Origin: a bacterium
GTDB lineage: Bacteria > ARS69
DNA length: 34,106 bases
Assembly (NCBI GenBank): GCA_025774805.1
Contig: JALGZR010000049.1
Coordinates: 1-34,106 of the forward strand
Reading direction: 5' to 3'
The notes under the pieces are model-generated. The model did not search any database. It was not told the DNA's origin and saw nothing but the letters and a program-made list of their open reading frames with translations. Position numbers and translations under genes: made by a program. Positions 1-9,412 of this stretch are shown here, piece after piece (within the stretch, counting starts at the first letter, position 1; the number at the start of each line of letters is the position of its first letter).

Positions 1-512
1 CTCTCGGAGATGTCGTATTGGACGTAGTCCGACACGAGGATCCCGCCGATGCGCTCGGCCGGCCACGTCTCCAGCCAACCGATGACCGCGACGGAGTGTC
101 CCTCGTCGGGCAGGATGTTCCAAAACGCCCGGTTCGTTCGATCCCACGCGTTGTAGACCCTCGCTCCGGAGCCCTCTCCCGACTTCCGGATCAAGAAGGG
201 CCTCCCCTGCTCCTTCGGTCGTCGGCCGGTCGCGATCGTCGTCCAGATGGTGGGCGACTTCTCGAGCGGAACGAGAGTGAGGAGATCGGCCCGCGTCCCC
301 TGCCTCATCAGGCGATCGAGCACCGGCATCCGTCCCTGCGCCACCAGGGGATCGACGATGTTCCAGTCGAGGCCGTCGATCCCCAGGATCACGAGAACGG
401 GGGAGGAGTCGTCCCGGGACGCGTCTCCGAGAGGACCGTCTCCGCCGCAGCCGGAGGCGAGACCGCTCACCAGGGTGAGGAGCGCGACGAGGGCCGCGAG
501 CCGCACGCTCAT
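1..512 (-). CDS. AP-superfamily phosphodiesterase lipoprotein, N-terminal part (cut by left edge)
   Basis: The first ~170 codons of a type I phosphodiesterase/nucleotide-pyrophosphatase-like member of the alkaline phosphatase superfamily; the rest lies beyond the window. The N-terminus is hydrophobic and ends in LASGC (Cys22), a plausible although not ideal lipobox, so the product is probably an envelope lipoprotein. The metal-binding Asp is seen in GIDG (Asp46). Ser87 in KSPTIW lies where the family has its Ser/Thr nucleophile, followed by the usual TG-x4 turn. The ATG overlaps the stop of the GT39-TPR gene as ATGA, so translation is probably coupled. It is the last visible gene of the ten-gene minus-strand operon. 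Substrate unknown; a phospholipid or glycan phosphodiester is only an inference from the neighbours. Confidence 0.8.
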   Translation of the reverse strand, partial: MSVRLAALVALLTLVSGLASGCGGDGPLGDASRDDSSPVLVILGIDGLDWNIVDPLVAQGRMPVLDRLMRQGTRADLLTLVPLEKSPTIWTTIATGRRPKEQGRPFLIRKSGEGSGARVYNAWDRTNRAFWNILPDEGHSVAVIGWLETWPAERIGGILVSDYVQYDISE

Positions 513-2823
513 GGCCGCCCGGCCTCCGGACGGGCCGATCGCCCTCCCCGTCGTCTCGCCGTGACGAGCTTCGGGTCGCCCCCCTCCTGTCGGAATCGCT
601 CGAACCATACGTCGGCCTTCTCCGTCTCTCCGAGAAGCCGCTCATGCACCAGGGCGATCTCCAGAAGCGGGGCGGGATCGTCGGGGGAGATTCGAATCTC
701 CGCCTCGAACTGCTCGATCGCGCCGGGCCCGTCCCCCCGGATCGCCGCAAGAATTCCGAGAGCGAACCGGACCCCCGGCAGGCGGGGTTCGGCCGCCGCC
801 GCCCGGAGAAGCGCGTCCTCTGCCCCGGCCAGCTTGTCGTTCTCCAGGAGGAGGCGGCCGAGGGCTCGGTAGGCGAAGGCACACTGACCGCCCTCCTCGA
901 AATACGCCCGGTAGGCGTTCAGCGCGGTCTCCGTCCTTCCGCGAAGGCGGGCCACCTCTCCGATCCGGAACTCCTCGCTCGCTGCAAAGCAATCCGAAAG
1001 GCCGAGCTCCCGGTGACGGTCGAGGTCTTCGAGGTAGGAGAGCCCCCGGGTGGCCCGGGCTCGGGCGACCGGGTTGTGCTGTCCCTCCCACCAGTCCTCG
1101 TACTCGAGCACCTCCCGGTAGAGAGCGCGGGCCGTGTCGGTCTCGCCGGCCCCATCTCCGCCAGGGAGACCTTGCCGAGCAGATACCGGGGCTCGATCTC
1201 GACGGAGCGCGCGTACGCCGCGCGGGCCTCTTCGAAGCGGCCGAGCTCGTCCAGCAGGGCCCCCCGATTGAACGGGGCGCGATAGTAGTCCGGGTTGAGC
1301 TGCTCCGCGATCTGGAAGTGTCGCATGCCCTCGTCCGGGTGGCCGGTCCGCGCGAGATCCACGCCCAGGTTCAGGTGGCACTTGTCGTAGTCGGGCTTCA
1401 GCGCGAGGGCGTCCCGGTAGTGACCGATCGCCTCCTCGTAGTCGCCGTTCGTGTCGGCCACGATGCCGTGCCGGTAGAGGATCTGGGCAATGCCCTTCGA
1501 CTCGTCGACTCCGTAGAAGTTGGCCTGCATCAGCCAGGCGACGAGGACGGCCGCCGCGACCGCTCCGCCCGCGCGCCGCCACCTCCCCCCCCGGACGGCA
1601 TCGATGATCTCCAGGAGACCGTACGCGGCGAAGGGAAAGAGGGCGGGCACGATGGGCAGCCGGTAGCGGGCCAGGACGAAGAAGAGGATCACCGAGGTGG
1701 AGTACGCGATCACGAAGAGGTACAGAAGGCTCCAGCGCCGCCACTCGCGCAGCGCGAAGGCCATTCCGATCACCGTGAGCGGACCCAAGAGGCCGAAGGA
1801 GAACGTGGGCCCTCCCAGCACCCGGGAGAACTGGCGGAAGTAGCCGAAGTGCTCGATCTGGGGCACTTCGTACGTGCTCCAGAAGTGCGTGAACTTCATC
1901 ACCAACCGGGAGAGAAACGTACCCGGATTCGCTCGGATGAACCGGAGGGTCTCCGCGAGGTAGAACGAGGACACCTCCGTGTAGGTCAGAGATCGACCGA
2001 GGACGCGCTCCGCCTCCGTCCGGCACTCGACGTCCTTGTGGAGGTCGGCGGTGATCGTCTCCACCGTGCCGTCGTCCCGCGTGACGTACAGCACCGGCGT
2101 CTCGTGCCCGCCCGACGCCATCGGACCGTTCCCGATGTAGAAGTTGAGACCGCCGTTCGTGGTAAGAAACGCGGCGTCGCCACTGCGCGCGTTGTGGATC
2201 GTGGCCGGCAGGATGAAAAGCAGCGTGCCCGCCGCGAGGGCGATTCCCCCGGCGAGGCCGTCCCGCCAGCGGCCGAGGCGGGGAAGCACGGGATCCCCCC
2301 AGGCCGCGATCAGCCAGAAGAACGCGGGCGGAGCGAAGAGGAGAACGTTGCCGCGGCCGAGGGCGTAGATGCCCAGCAGCGCCCCCGCGGCGAACGCGAA
2401 TCCCCACGACCTCCGCCGGGCGGCCTCGTACAGGAGCAGGAGATGGGACGTCGCGAGAAAGACCGTCACCGTCGGGTAGAGGATCGCGACGGAGTAGTAG
2501 ATCAGCGGTCCGTAGACGGCGTTCATGCCCGCGGCGACGGCGGCGAGCCGCCGCCCTCCCCAGAGCCGGGCGAGCAGATAGGCGAGGGCGACGGTCGCGG
2601 TGGAGAGGAGGAGGTCCTTCGCCTGAAGACCTTCGCGCAGGATGCGTTGGGCCCACTCGTCGTAGTACTTCGCGTCGAGTCCGAGGAAGTCGAACCAGGG
2701 GTAGGGTGCCATGCTCTGCCAGTGCAGCGCCCGCAAGACGAGAGCGACCAGCAGGACCCCGACGACATACGCCGTCTCCGTCGGAGTCCAGGGCGGGGCG
2801 ACCGGCGAGCGGGAGGGGGGCAT
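509..2823 (-). CDS. GT39-like membrane glycosyltransferase with C-terminal TPR repeats (frameshifted)
   Basis: Integral membrane protein of the GT39/ArnT-PMT type. A first membrane helix is followed by an acidic loop with LDAKYYDEWAQRI (roughly residues 50-62), many hydrophobic helices, and a late RYRLPIVPALFP segment typical of the family. From about residue 430 it continues as soluble TPR repeats (for example GDYEEAIGHYRDALALKPDY). The reading frame breaks at a CCCC run at 1150-1153: upstream the good frame runs to ...LAEMG, downstream it resumes at GETDTARALYREV. One extra G on the coding strand would restore one ~771-residue protein. The ATG at 2823 is chosen because GGAG lies 7-8 nt upstream; it follows the previous stop by 16 nt. 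Such proteins transfer sugars from polyprenyl-phosphate donors at the outer face of the inner membrane; the acceptor is unknown. Confidence 0.8.
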
Positions 2824-2839
2824 GGCGACTCTCCAGTCT

Positions 2840-4405
2840 CTAATCGAGGTATCCGACGGCGCGGAGCTGCTCGATGATCGTCTCGTCCGGAGAAGTGGCG
2901 GGGGAGCCGGCCTCCCCCGGGCGAAGGAGACCATCGCGGGAGTCGCCGTCGAAGCGCATCGGTCGCTCGACGAAATAGGTCCGTGGGAAGATCGATCGCG
3001 GGATGTCGTGGACGTAACGGCGAGGGATCGTCTCCCCGAGGAGGTGCATCGTCAGGGCGGGAACGTCCTGCAGGTCGATCTTCCGGACCGGGCCGGGCAC
3101 CACCGGGCGACCGAAGGCGCCGAAGTATCCGAGGCGCCGGTGGTACCCGGAGAAGCTCGTCGGCGGTAGCGTCCCGGTGATCTCTCCCGGGGCCGGGCCG
3201 GGGCCGGGAGCGAACAGGAGTCCCTCCGCCTCCTCGGCGATGAGATCGGGACCGATCTCGAGACCGTAGCCGTGGTGGGGAACGGTCGACGGATCGTGGA
3301 CCGCGCGGATCAGAGGTGAGCCCGCCCGATCGGTCGCCTCCTCGAGAGCCGTGCGGAACGCGGCCCTCGTCTCGTCCGAAACGTCACCCAGGTAGAAGTC
3401 GCCCCCGAAGAGATTCCGGGTCGACGCGACGGCGGACCGGAGCTCGGGAGGAAGCGTCGCGAGGAAGGCCGTCTTCGAGATTCCGGCGTAGACGGGACCG
3501 AAACCGTGGTCCGCGAGGACCAGCAGGGTCGTGTCGGAGTCCAACCGATCGAGCACCTCACCGAGGATGTCGTCGCACCAGACGTAGATGTCCCGCACTG
3601 CGTTTCGCAGACGCGCGGGCGCGTCCCTCGGGTGGTGGGGATGCTCGGGATCGTGAAAACGCCAGAGGTGGTGCTGGATACGATCCGGAGTGGTGAAGAC
3701 GATGAAAGAGAACTCGGGTCTCCGGTCGAAGAGGAGTCCGAGCCCGATCTCCCGGCGCGCCCGGGCGAGCTCGAGCTTCCGATCGAGCCAGGCCGTCTCG
3801 CTCCCCGGGGAAGGAGGGCCGAGGAACGCGTCGCGCCGATACCCGCGGGCGACGATCTCTTCCTCGAGCGAGGGGGGAAACGTGAGCGGGGCCCCCTGCG
3901 GATAGGGGAAGCCCGCGATCATGAATCCGTTCACGGAGTCGGGAGGACAGGAGATCGGCACGTTGACGATGCCGACGGTGCGCCCGCGGCGGGTGAGGTC
4001 CTCCCAGATCGCGGGCGCGAGGCGCCGGGTCGCGTCGACGTAGCGCCCGCGGGGGTCGTCGCCCTCCGGCACCCAGAAGCTCCAGATGCCGTGATCGGAG
4101 GGGGGCGTGCCGGTGGCCACGGTGGTCCAGGCCGGCGGGGAGATCATCGGGACGGTGCTCCTCACCCCGCCGACCGCGCCCTCGCGCCGGAGTCGGGCGA
4201 AGTTCGGCAGAAGCCCCTCCCGCTCCCACCGCTCGACGAGCCGGGGATCGAGGCCGTCGAATCCGAGCAGGAAGACCGGCCCCGGAACCGCCCGCTCCGC
4301 GACCGTCGTCTCGGGGAGCTCCCGCTCACAACCCCCCAGTGCGAGGAGAGGGATCGCGATCGCGAGCCGGTCGAGACGGGGTCGGCGGAGGGACGGGGTC
4401 GGCAT
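2840..4405 (-). CDS. AP-superfamily phosphodiesterase lipoprotein
   Basis: A 521-residue alkaline-phosphatase-superfamily hydrolase of the type I phosphodiesterase group. A short hydrophobic stretch ends in LALGGC (Cys26), a good lipobox, so it is probably lipid-anchored in the envelope. Visible active-site elements: Asp50 in GFDGLD, Ser89 in MISPPAW as likely nucleophile, Asp240 and His244 in TTPDRIQHH, Asp298-His299 in ADHGFG, and a later PHHGYG. The metal site therefore looks intact. The C-terminus EQLRAVGYLD shares the GYL ending of the paralogue at 9405-11084. GGAG lies about 7 nt before the ATG. It sits 63 nt after the YfhO gene and 16 nt before the GT39-TPR gene. Family assignment is firm; the substrate cannot be told from sequence. 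Confidence 0.88.
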   Translation of the reverse strand: MPTPSLRRPRLDRLAIAIPLLALGGCERELPETTVAERAVPGPVFLLGFDGLDPRLVERWEREGLLPNFARLRREGAVGGVRSTVPMISPPAWTTVATGTPPSDHGIWSFWVPEGDDPRGRYVDATRRLAPAIWEDLTRRGRTVGIVNVPISCPPDSVNGFMIAGFPYPQGAPLTFPPSLEEEIVARGYRRDAFLGPPSPGSETAWLDRKLELARARREIGLGLLFDRRPEFSFIVFTTPDRIQHHLWRFHDPEHPHHPRDAPARLRNAVRDIYVWCDDILGEVLDRLDSDTTLLVLADHGFGPVYAGISKTAFLATLPPELRSAVASTRNLFGGDFYLGDVSDETRAAFRTALEEATDRAGSPLIRAVHDPSTVPHHGYGLEIGPDLIAEEAEGLLFAPGPGPAPGEITGTLPPTSFSGYHRRLGYFGAFGRPVVPGPVRKIDLQDVPALTMHLLGETIPRRYVHDIPRSIFPRTYFVERPMRFDGDSRDGLLRPGEAGSPATSPDETIIEQLRAVGYLD

Positions 4406-4468
4406 CCGGAGCTCCGGGGCGGCAGGGGAACGACACGAAGAGGGCGGCGGAAAGGAAGCCCTTCGATC

Positions 4469-6958
4469 CTAAGGGGACCGCCCGGGACCCGACAAGGTTC
4501 CGGGCTCCGCGTCCTTCTTCCTCCCGCGATCCCGTCCCGGAATCGCCAGGGCTGCCCCCGTGAGAAGCAGACCGAGGAGGGAGAGAGCGACTCCCCTCCG
4601 GAAGGAGGACGGCCGGTACCTCAGCTCGACATCGTGGGGACCGGGCGGCAGGACGACTCCGCGAATCAGGCCGTACACCGGGAGGATCTCCGCGGGCTCC
4701 CGGTCGACCCGGGCGCTCCATCCCCGGCTGAAGGAGTCGGCGATCACGAGAGTCCGTTCACCGGGCGCATTCGTCCGGATGACGAGATCGTTCCAGGTGT
4801 CGGAGAGGACCTCGACGGATCCGGCGAAGGCCTCCGCCTTGTCGTCGCTCCGGCCGCGCACCTCGCCGTAGCCGACCCAGATCGCCTCGCGAGCCGGGTC
4901 GAACGCGCCGGTGGCGAGAATCTCCTTCATCTTCTCAGGCGAGATGCCTCGACCGCGGTCGACCAGGCGCACGCGGGGGAGGGCCTCCAGGTTGCGCCAG
5001 ATCCCGAAGCCGCTCGACGAGACCGGACGCCAGCCCTCGGCGGTGAACGGAACTCCGCCCACCGCCGCGCGAACCGCGAGGGCGTCGAGCAGCGGGTGCT
5101 CCATGGACTCGGCGCGCGTCGGGGCGACGATGCGCCGGCCGCTCCAGATGCCGTGCGAGAAGACGTCCTCGCCGAGCGCGATCTCGAGCATCTCGCCGAG
5201 GCGGCGATCGGTCAGCGCGTTGTAGCCCTGGACGTCTCGGAGTCGATACGGAACGTTCGTCGACGGCGGCAGCGCGCTCGAGAGCGGATAGGGGCGAACC
5301 GGCAGGTCGCGCCCGAAGCGGATGAACCGGCCGCCTCCGTGCGCGCGGTCCTCGTCGAGTAGGTCCGCGAGTCGCTCGATCGCCGGCGAGTCGGCGAAGA
5401 CCGCGCCGGGCGGGCGATCTCCCCGGTACGGCGCGGCGAAGAGGAAGAGCTGGACCGCGGCCAGGGCGAGCGGAATCCAGGAGACGACCCGGGACGCGGG
5501 AAGGAGAAGCGCGATCGCGGTCCCTCCGGCGAAGAGCGCCGCCGTCCGCGTCCGCTCGAGGACGTGCGCGACCGACTCGGGGGGGAGCCCTCCCGGCGGC
5601 AGGCGTCCCGGGTCAGCGCCGAGCCGTTCCGGAAGCGAGTCGCCGAGACTCGAGACGACCAGCATCCCCCCGACCGCGGCCAGGCCGATCGACGCGCCGT
5701 AGATCCGCCTCCCCCGGCCTCCCCTCCGGGCGAGATCACCGGCCGCGAGACCGGCGAGACCGGCCTGCGCGAGGATGACGAGAAACCCCACGCGGTCGAT
5801 CCGAGAGAACCGGAAGCCGGGAAGGACCTCGTAGGCCAGTCGGGCCAGCGGAGACCCGAAGGCGACGAGAACCGAGACCGCGAACAGCAGAGTGAACGGA
5901 AGGGCCGCGCGTCGGGTGCGCGGGCTGAACATGCCCCACATCGCCAGCAGGAAGATCGGCGTCCCGGCGAAGATCGAGTTGATCGAGTGCCGCAGGTAGA
6001 AGCCGTCGCCGCGGGAGAACCCGTGACCCCACTCGTCCAGGGTCAGAGGAGTCCCGAAGAACTCGGGGACGAGAAACCGAACGGCGTCGACGGGATGGAA
6101 GGAGCCGGAGATCACCGTGGCGTAGGGGAGCGCCGCGCGGGCGGAACGGGACGCGAGCTCGATCGTCGGAATGAGCTGGGCCGCCGCGAGAAGGGCGGCG
6201 AGAGCGCCGGCGACCCCGAGGGTGCCGATGCGGGGCACGGTGCGCGCGCGGGCCGCCGGGTCGGCGAGGCAGACCCCCGCGAGCACGATCCCCGCGGCGT
6301 AGGCGCCGTGAAGGGCGATCTGGGGCTGCCCGGCGAGCAGCAGGAACCCTCCCGCGAGACCGAGAAGCGCGGCGCGGCCGAGGCCGGGGCGTCGCAGCAC
6401 GTCGAGTCCGAGCGCGATCACCCACGGAATCCAGGACGCGGTGGCGAGAAACGGCGGCTGACCGAAGTGTTTCGCGAAGTACCCGTTCGCCACGAAGGCC
6501 ACGCCGCAAAGCGCGGCGACGGAGGAGGATGCTCCGAAGCGCCGGAGCAGGGACCGCACTCCCAGTCCTCCCCACGCGACGTGAAGAAACAGGAAGTAAC
6601 CCATCTGGGCCTTCGGCCCGAACGGGAGGAGAAACCAGTTCGGGGGGTAGAGGACCCCGGCCTGCACGTCGGCGAGAAACGGAGCGCCGCAGAACGTGTA
6701 CGGATTCCAGAGCGGGATCGTCTCCTCGCGCCACGCCGCGTGCAGCACCGCTCGCCGGGGGTAGTACGAGGTGGCGGAGTCGGGGTTGTGCGAGGGAGCG
6801 GCGCGTTCCTCCGGCGCGGCGGATTCGGACCAGGGCCGCCACCGCGCCATGTTCGCGGTCACCGCGACGCGCCCCCCGAACAGCTCCGGCGCGAAGAGAA
6901 TCGCCGCGAAGGCCACCACGGTGAGGGAGGGGACGATCCGGAGGATGCCGAGCCTCAT
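4469..6958 (-). CDS. YfhO-family multi-spanning membrane protein
   Basis: An 829-residue protein of the bacterial YfhO family, GT-C-like membrane proteins involved in glycosylation of envelope or teichoic polymers in the few studied cases. Around residues 80-105 it carries the family signature IPLWNPYTFCGAPF followed by DVQAG and YPPNWF. About a dozen hydrophobic stretches follow, then a soluble beta-rich domain and a last C-terminal helix. The ATG at 6958 overlaps the upstream GT39 stop as ATGA; the reading frame is open much further upstream but that part is a shadow of the GT39 gene. It probably transfers sugars from polyprenyl-phosphate carriers made by the GT2 encoded just upstream. The acceptor is unknown. 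Confidence 0.85.
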   Translation of the reverse strand: MRLGILRIVPSLTVVAFAAILFAPELFGGRVAVTANMARWRPWSESAAPEERAAPSHNPDSATSYYPRRAVLHAAWREETIPLWNPYTFCGAPFLADVQAGVLYPPNWFLLPFGPKAQMGYFLFLHVAWGGLGVRSLLRRFGASSSVAALCGVAFVANGYFAKHFGQPPFLATASWIPWVIALGLDVLRRPGLGRAALLGLAGGFLLLAGQPQIALHGAYAAGIVLAGVCLADPAARARTVPRIGTLGVAGALAALLAAAQLIPTIELASRSARAALPYATVISGSFHPVDAVRFLVPEFFGTPLTLDEWGHGFSRGDGFYLRHSINSIFAGTPIFLLAMWGMFSPRTRRAALPFTLLFAVSVLVAFGSPLARLAYEVLPGFRFSRIDRVGFLVILAQAGLAGLAAGDLARRGGRGRRIYGASIGLAAVGGMLVVSSLGDSLPERLGADPGRLPPGGLPPESVAHVLERTRTAALFAGGTAIALLLPASRVVSWIPLALAAVQLFLFAAPYRGDRPPGAVFADSPAIERLADLLDEDRAHGGGRFIRFGRDLPVRPYPLSSALPPSTNVPYRLRDVQGYNALTDRRLGEMLEIALGEDVFSHGIWSGRRIVAPTRAESMEHPLLDALAVRAAVGGVPFTAEGWRPVSSSGFGIWRNLEALPRVRLVDRGRGISPEKMKEILATGAFDPAREAIWVGYGEVRGRSDDKAEAFAGSVEVLSDTWNDLVIRTNAPGERTLVIADSFSRGWSARVDREPAEILPVYGLIRGVVLPPGPHDVELRYRPSSFRRGVALSLLGLLLTGAALAIPGRDRGRKKDAEPGTLSGPGRSP

Positions 6959-8703
6959 CGCGTATCCTCGCCGGACGCCCCGGCCCGGGTGAGCTCGAAT
7001 CGGAGACGGAGCGCGGCCGGCAGTCCGGGATCGATCGCGAGCGCCCTCCGGAGAAGCGCGCGGCTCGAGTCGGGGTCGTCGGCGAGGATCGCCCGCCGGT
7101 ACAGGCTCCAGGGTCGGTCCACCACTCCGGGCCCGGACAGGAGGCGATTCGCCTCGTCGGGACGGCCGCGCCCGACCTCGGCGTCCGCGGCCATCCAGGC
7201 GAGACGGTGATGGCCGGGCAGGGGAAGCGCTCCCGGCGCGGCGATCGCGCGGGCGAAGGCGGCGTGACGCGGACCCGGGCGAAGGTACACGCCGGCCGTG
7301 ATCGGCCAGACCGCGATCCACGCGGCGAGCGCCGCCGCCGCCCAGGGGAGTCCCCGGCGGAGAAGACGTCGCCGGTCCGGAGGATCGTCGGGATCGAACG
7401 CGAAGATCGCGACGGCCAGAAGGAGTAGGGGAACGAGCGGCTGGTGCATGCGGGACACGCCGAACGCGAACCCGTGGAGGACGAGGAACAGGACGATCCA
7501 CGCCGTGGTCAGGGAGCGGAAGGCGCTCGGGCGCAACGCCGCCAGAGCGGCGGGACCTCCGATCAACGCGACGGCCGCCGTCCCCCAGGTCATGAGGGTG
7601 AGAGCGACTGCGAGCGACGGTGACACGATCCCGTACCAGTCCCGAAGGACGTGCCGGGGCAGAAACGTGTCCGGAGCCCAGAGGGCGGCGATCTTGAGGG
7701 GAACGCGACGGAGGGCTCCGCCCGGATCCTCCGCGAGCGCCCGGCGCGCCTCGGCTCGAAACCAGAGCTCGGCCTCGGGCGATCCGAGTACGGTGACGCC
7801 CCGGGCCGCCAGCCGTCGCGGCACCTGCGTGCGCCACGTCCCGTCCGGCTCGAACGCGGCCAGGCCCGGATCGAGCCCCCGCGCCGCCAGGCGCTCGGCC
7901 CACGCCTCGGTCGTACCGTTCTCGGGGGGAAGCCCGACCGCCCAGAGGGAGGGGAGATCGCGGGAAAGATACTCATTGTGGCCGAGCCAGAGATTGTACC
8001 CGGCGTTCGTGTCGATCAGCACGGGGCGTCCGACCTGCGCGCTGACGAACAGAGACCACGGAGCGATCACGAGGATCCCCGCGATCGCCGCCCCCGCCGC
8101 GCGCCGCAACGCGGGCCGGTCGCGTCGCCGCCCGGCGAGCCACGCCGCCGAGAGGAGCAGCAGCGGGACCGCGAGGGAGCGCACGAGGGCCGCCGCCCCC
8201 AGGAGCAGTCCGGCGGTCACGGCGGGACCGGATCGTTCCTCGGCGTCCGCGGTCCACAGGCGCTCGAAGGCCAGCATCGCCGGCAGCAGGAACAGGGTCT
8301 CGGACCAGAGCAGATGGGAGAAGGCGACGTGGGACGGATGGAACGCCAGGAAGGCGCCCGCGGCGAGTCCGGCCCGTTCTCCGCGAATCCTACGCCCGAG
8401 GCGATAGACGACAAGCGCCGTCGCGGTCGAGAGAAGCGCCTGGAGCAGGCGAACTCCGATCGTCCGCCCTCCCCCGGCGAGCAGCCCCAAGGCGACGAAG
8501 GCCTGGTACCCCGGCGCCCGCCACGGATGGGGAGCCTCCCCGGCGACGATGCGCTCACCGAGCTCGAGGAACTCCTGCTCGTCGTATCGGGGAGGAAGGT
8601 CGGCGAAGACGATCGACAGAACGACCTTGATCAGGCCCGTGGCGATCAGGATCGTGCGAAAGGCGGGGCTCAAATCCGTCCCCGCACGTGGATGTCCGTC
8701 CAC
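6955..8703 (-). CDS. GT39-family membrane glycosyltransferase
   Basis: A 582-residue polytopic protein of the GT39/ArnT-like type. The first helix (about residues 15-35) is followed by the acidic catalytic-type motif PPRYDEQEF (Asp41, Glu42) and a WRAPGYQAF segment, then repeated hydrophobic helices. The C-terminal ~100 residues are soluble and TPR-like (PDSSRALLRRALAIDPGLPAALR). Expected donor: a polyprenyl-phosphate sugar. Two starts are possible. ATG 8703 overlaps the restored GT2 end by 34 nt. TTG 8673 overlaps the GT2 stop as TTGA and has GGGGA close upstream. The longer form is given. The gene's stop overlaps the YfhO start as ATGA. Expression is likely affected by the frameshift in the upstream GT2 gene. 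Confidence 0.82.
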   Translation of the reverse strand: MDGHPRAGTDLSPAFRTILIATGLIKVVLSIVFADLPPRYDEQEFLELGERIVAGEAPHPWRAPGYQAFVALGLLAGGGRTIGVRLLQALLSTATALVVYRLGRRIRGERAGLAAGAFLAFHPSHVAFSHLLWSETLFLLPAMLAFERLWTADAEERSGPAVTAGLLLGAAALVRSLAVPLLLLSAAWLAGRRRDRPALRRAAGAAIAGILVIAPWSLFVSAQVGRPVLIDTNAGYNLWLGHNEYLSRDLPSLWAVGLPPENGTTEAWAERLAARGLDPGLAAFEPDGTWRTQVPRRLAARGVTVLGSPEAELWFRAEARRALAEDPGGALRRVPLKIAALWAPDTFLPRHVLRDWYGIVSPSLAVALTLMTWGTAAVALIGGPAALAALRPSAFRSLTTAWIVLFLVLHGFAFGVSRMHQPLVPLLLLAVAIFAFDPDDPPDRRRLLRRGLPWAAAALAAWIAVWPITAGVYLRPGPRHAAFARAIAAPGALPLPGHHRLAWMAADAEVGRGRPDEANRLLSGPGVVDRPWSLYRRAILADDPDSSRALLRRALAIDPGLPAALRLRFELTRAGASGEDTR

Positions 8704-9412
8704 ATGCCGGCGAGCTCCCCGAGGGTGTGCAGTATGTGGCTGGGACGGACCGTCGACTCTCCCGCCGTCCGCGGGTAGTGCCGGACCCCGAGTGCCGGAC
8801 CCCGACCTCGGTCATCTTCAATCCCAGCTTCGAGGCTTTCGCGAGAATCTCCGTGTCCACGAAGAAACGCTTCGATTCGATGTGGATCCGGTCGAAGATC
8901 TCCCGTCGGAAAAGCTTGAACGCGCAGTCCACGTCCCTCACGCGGATGCGGAACAAGATCCGCACGAGGAGATTGTAGCCCCACGAGAGGACGAGCCGGG
9001 AGAACGGATCGAAGCGGTAGATGCGGTACCCGCACACGAGGTCGTAGTCGTCGATCGCCGCCAGGAGATTCTTCAGCTCCCTCACGTCGAACTGGTTGTC
9101 GGCGTCGGTGTAGAACACCAGCGGCATCGTCGCCGAGGTGAAGCCGGTGCGGAGGGCCTGCGCGTAGCCCCGGTTCTCGGCGTGGGCGAGGAGGCGGAGC
9201 TTCGGAATCTCGTCCCGAAGCGACTCGCACTCCTCGTGCGTTCGATCCCGGCTGCCGTCGTCGACGACGAGGATCTCGTAGTCGTCGAAGGCGAGATCCG
9301 TGAGGACCTCGTTCACCGATCGGACCTGCCGTCCGATGTTCTCCGCTTCGTTGTAGGCGGGGAGAACGACCGCGATCCGCCGCCCGATGCCCGCGGGAGG
9401 AACCTCAGCCAA
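8670..9412 (-). CDS. GT2 polyprenyl-phosphate sugar synthase-like glycosyltransferase (frameshifted by 14-bp duplication)
   Basis: GT-A fold family 2 glycosyltransferase resembling dolichol/undecaprenyl-phosphate mannose or glucose synthases. Visible motifs: VVLPAYNEAENIG near the N-terminus, VVDDGSRDRT (about 49-58), YTDADNQFD (about 101-109, DxD region), RIRVRDVDCAFKLFRR. It would make the lipid-linked sugar used by the GT39 and YfhO proteins downstream. The frame breaks near residue 200 in a perfect tandem duplication of CGGGGTCCGGCACT (8777-8804). With one copy removed the protein continues VRHYPRTAGESTV and ends at 8670, giving 242 residues. Without repair translation runs on in the wrong frame to 8555. 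The start is TTG 9412, overlapping the upstream stop; no ATG or GTG is available nearby, so the start is uncertain. Confidence 0.8.
8777..8804. repeat. Perfect 14-bp tandem duplication inside the GT2 gene
   Basis: Two head-to-tail copies of AGTGCCGGACCCCG on the plus strand (8777-8790 and 8791-8804). Fourteen is not a multiple of three, so the second copy shifts the GT2 reading frame. Deleting one copy restores a family-typical C-terminus. Either replication slippage in the strain or an assembly artefact. Confidence 0.95.

Noticed and set aside
3506-7210. Long plus-strand open frames of several hundred codons opposite the AP, YfhO and GT39 genes
   Set aside because: They read as Arg/Gly/Glu/Asp-rich low-complexity protein with no motifs, and lie antisense to clearly recognised genes. 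This is a normal effect of very high GC.
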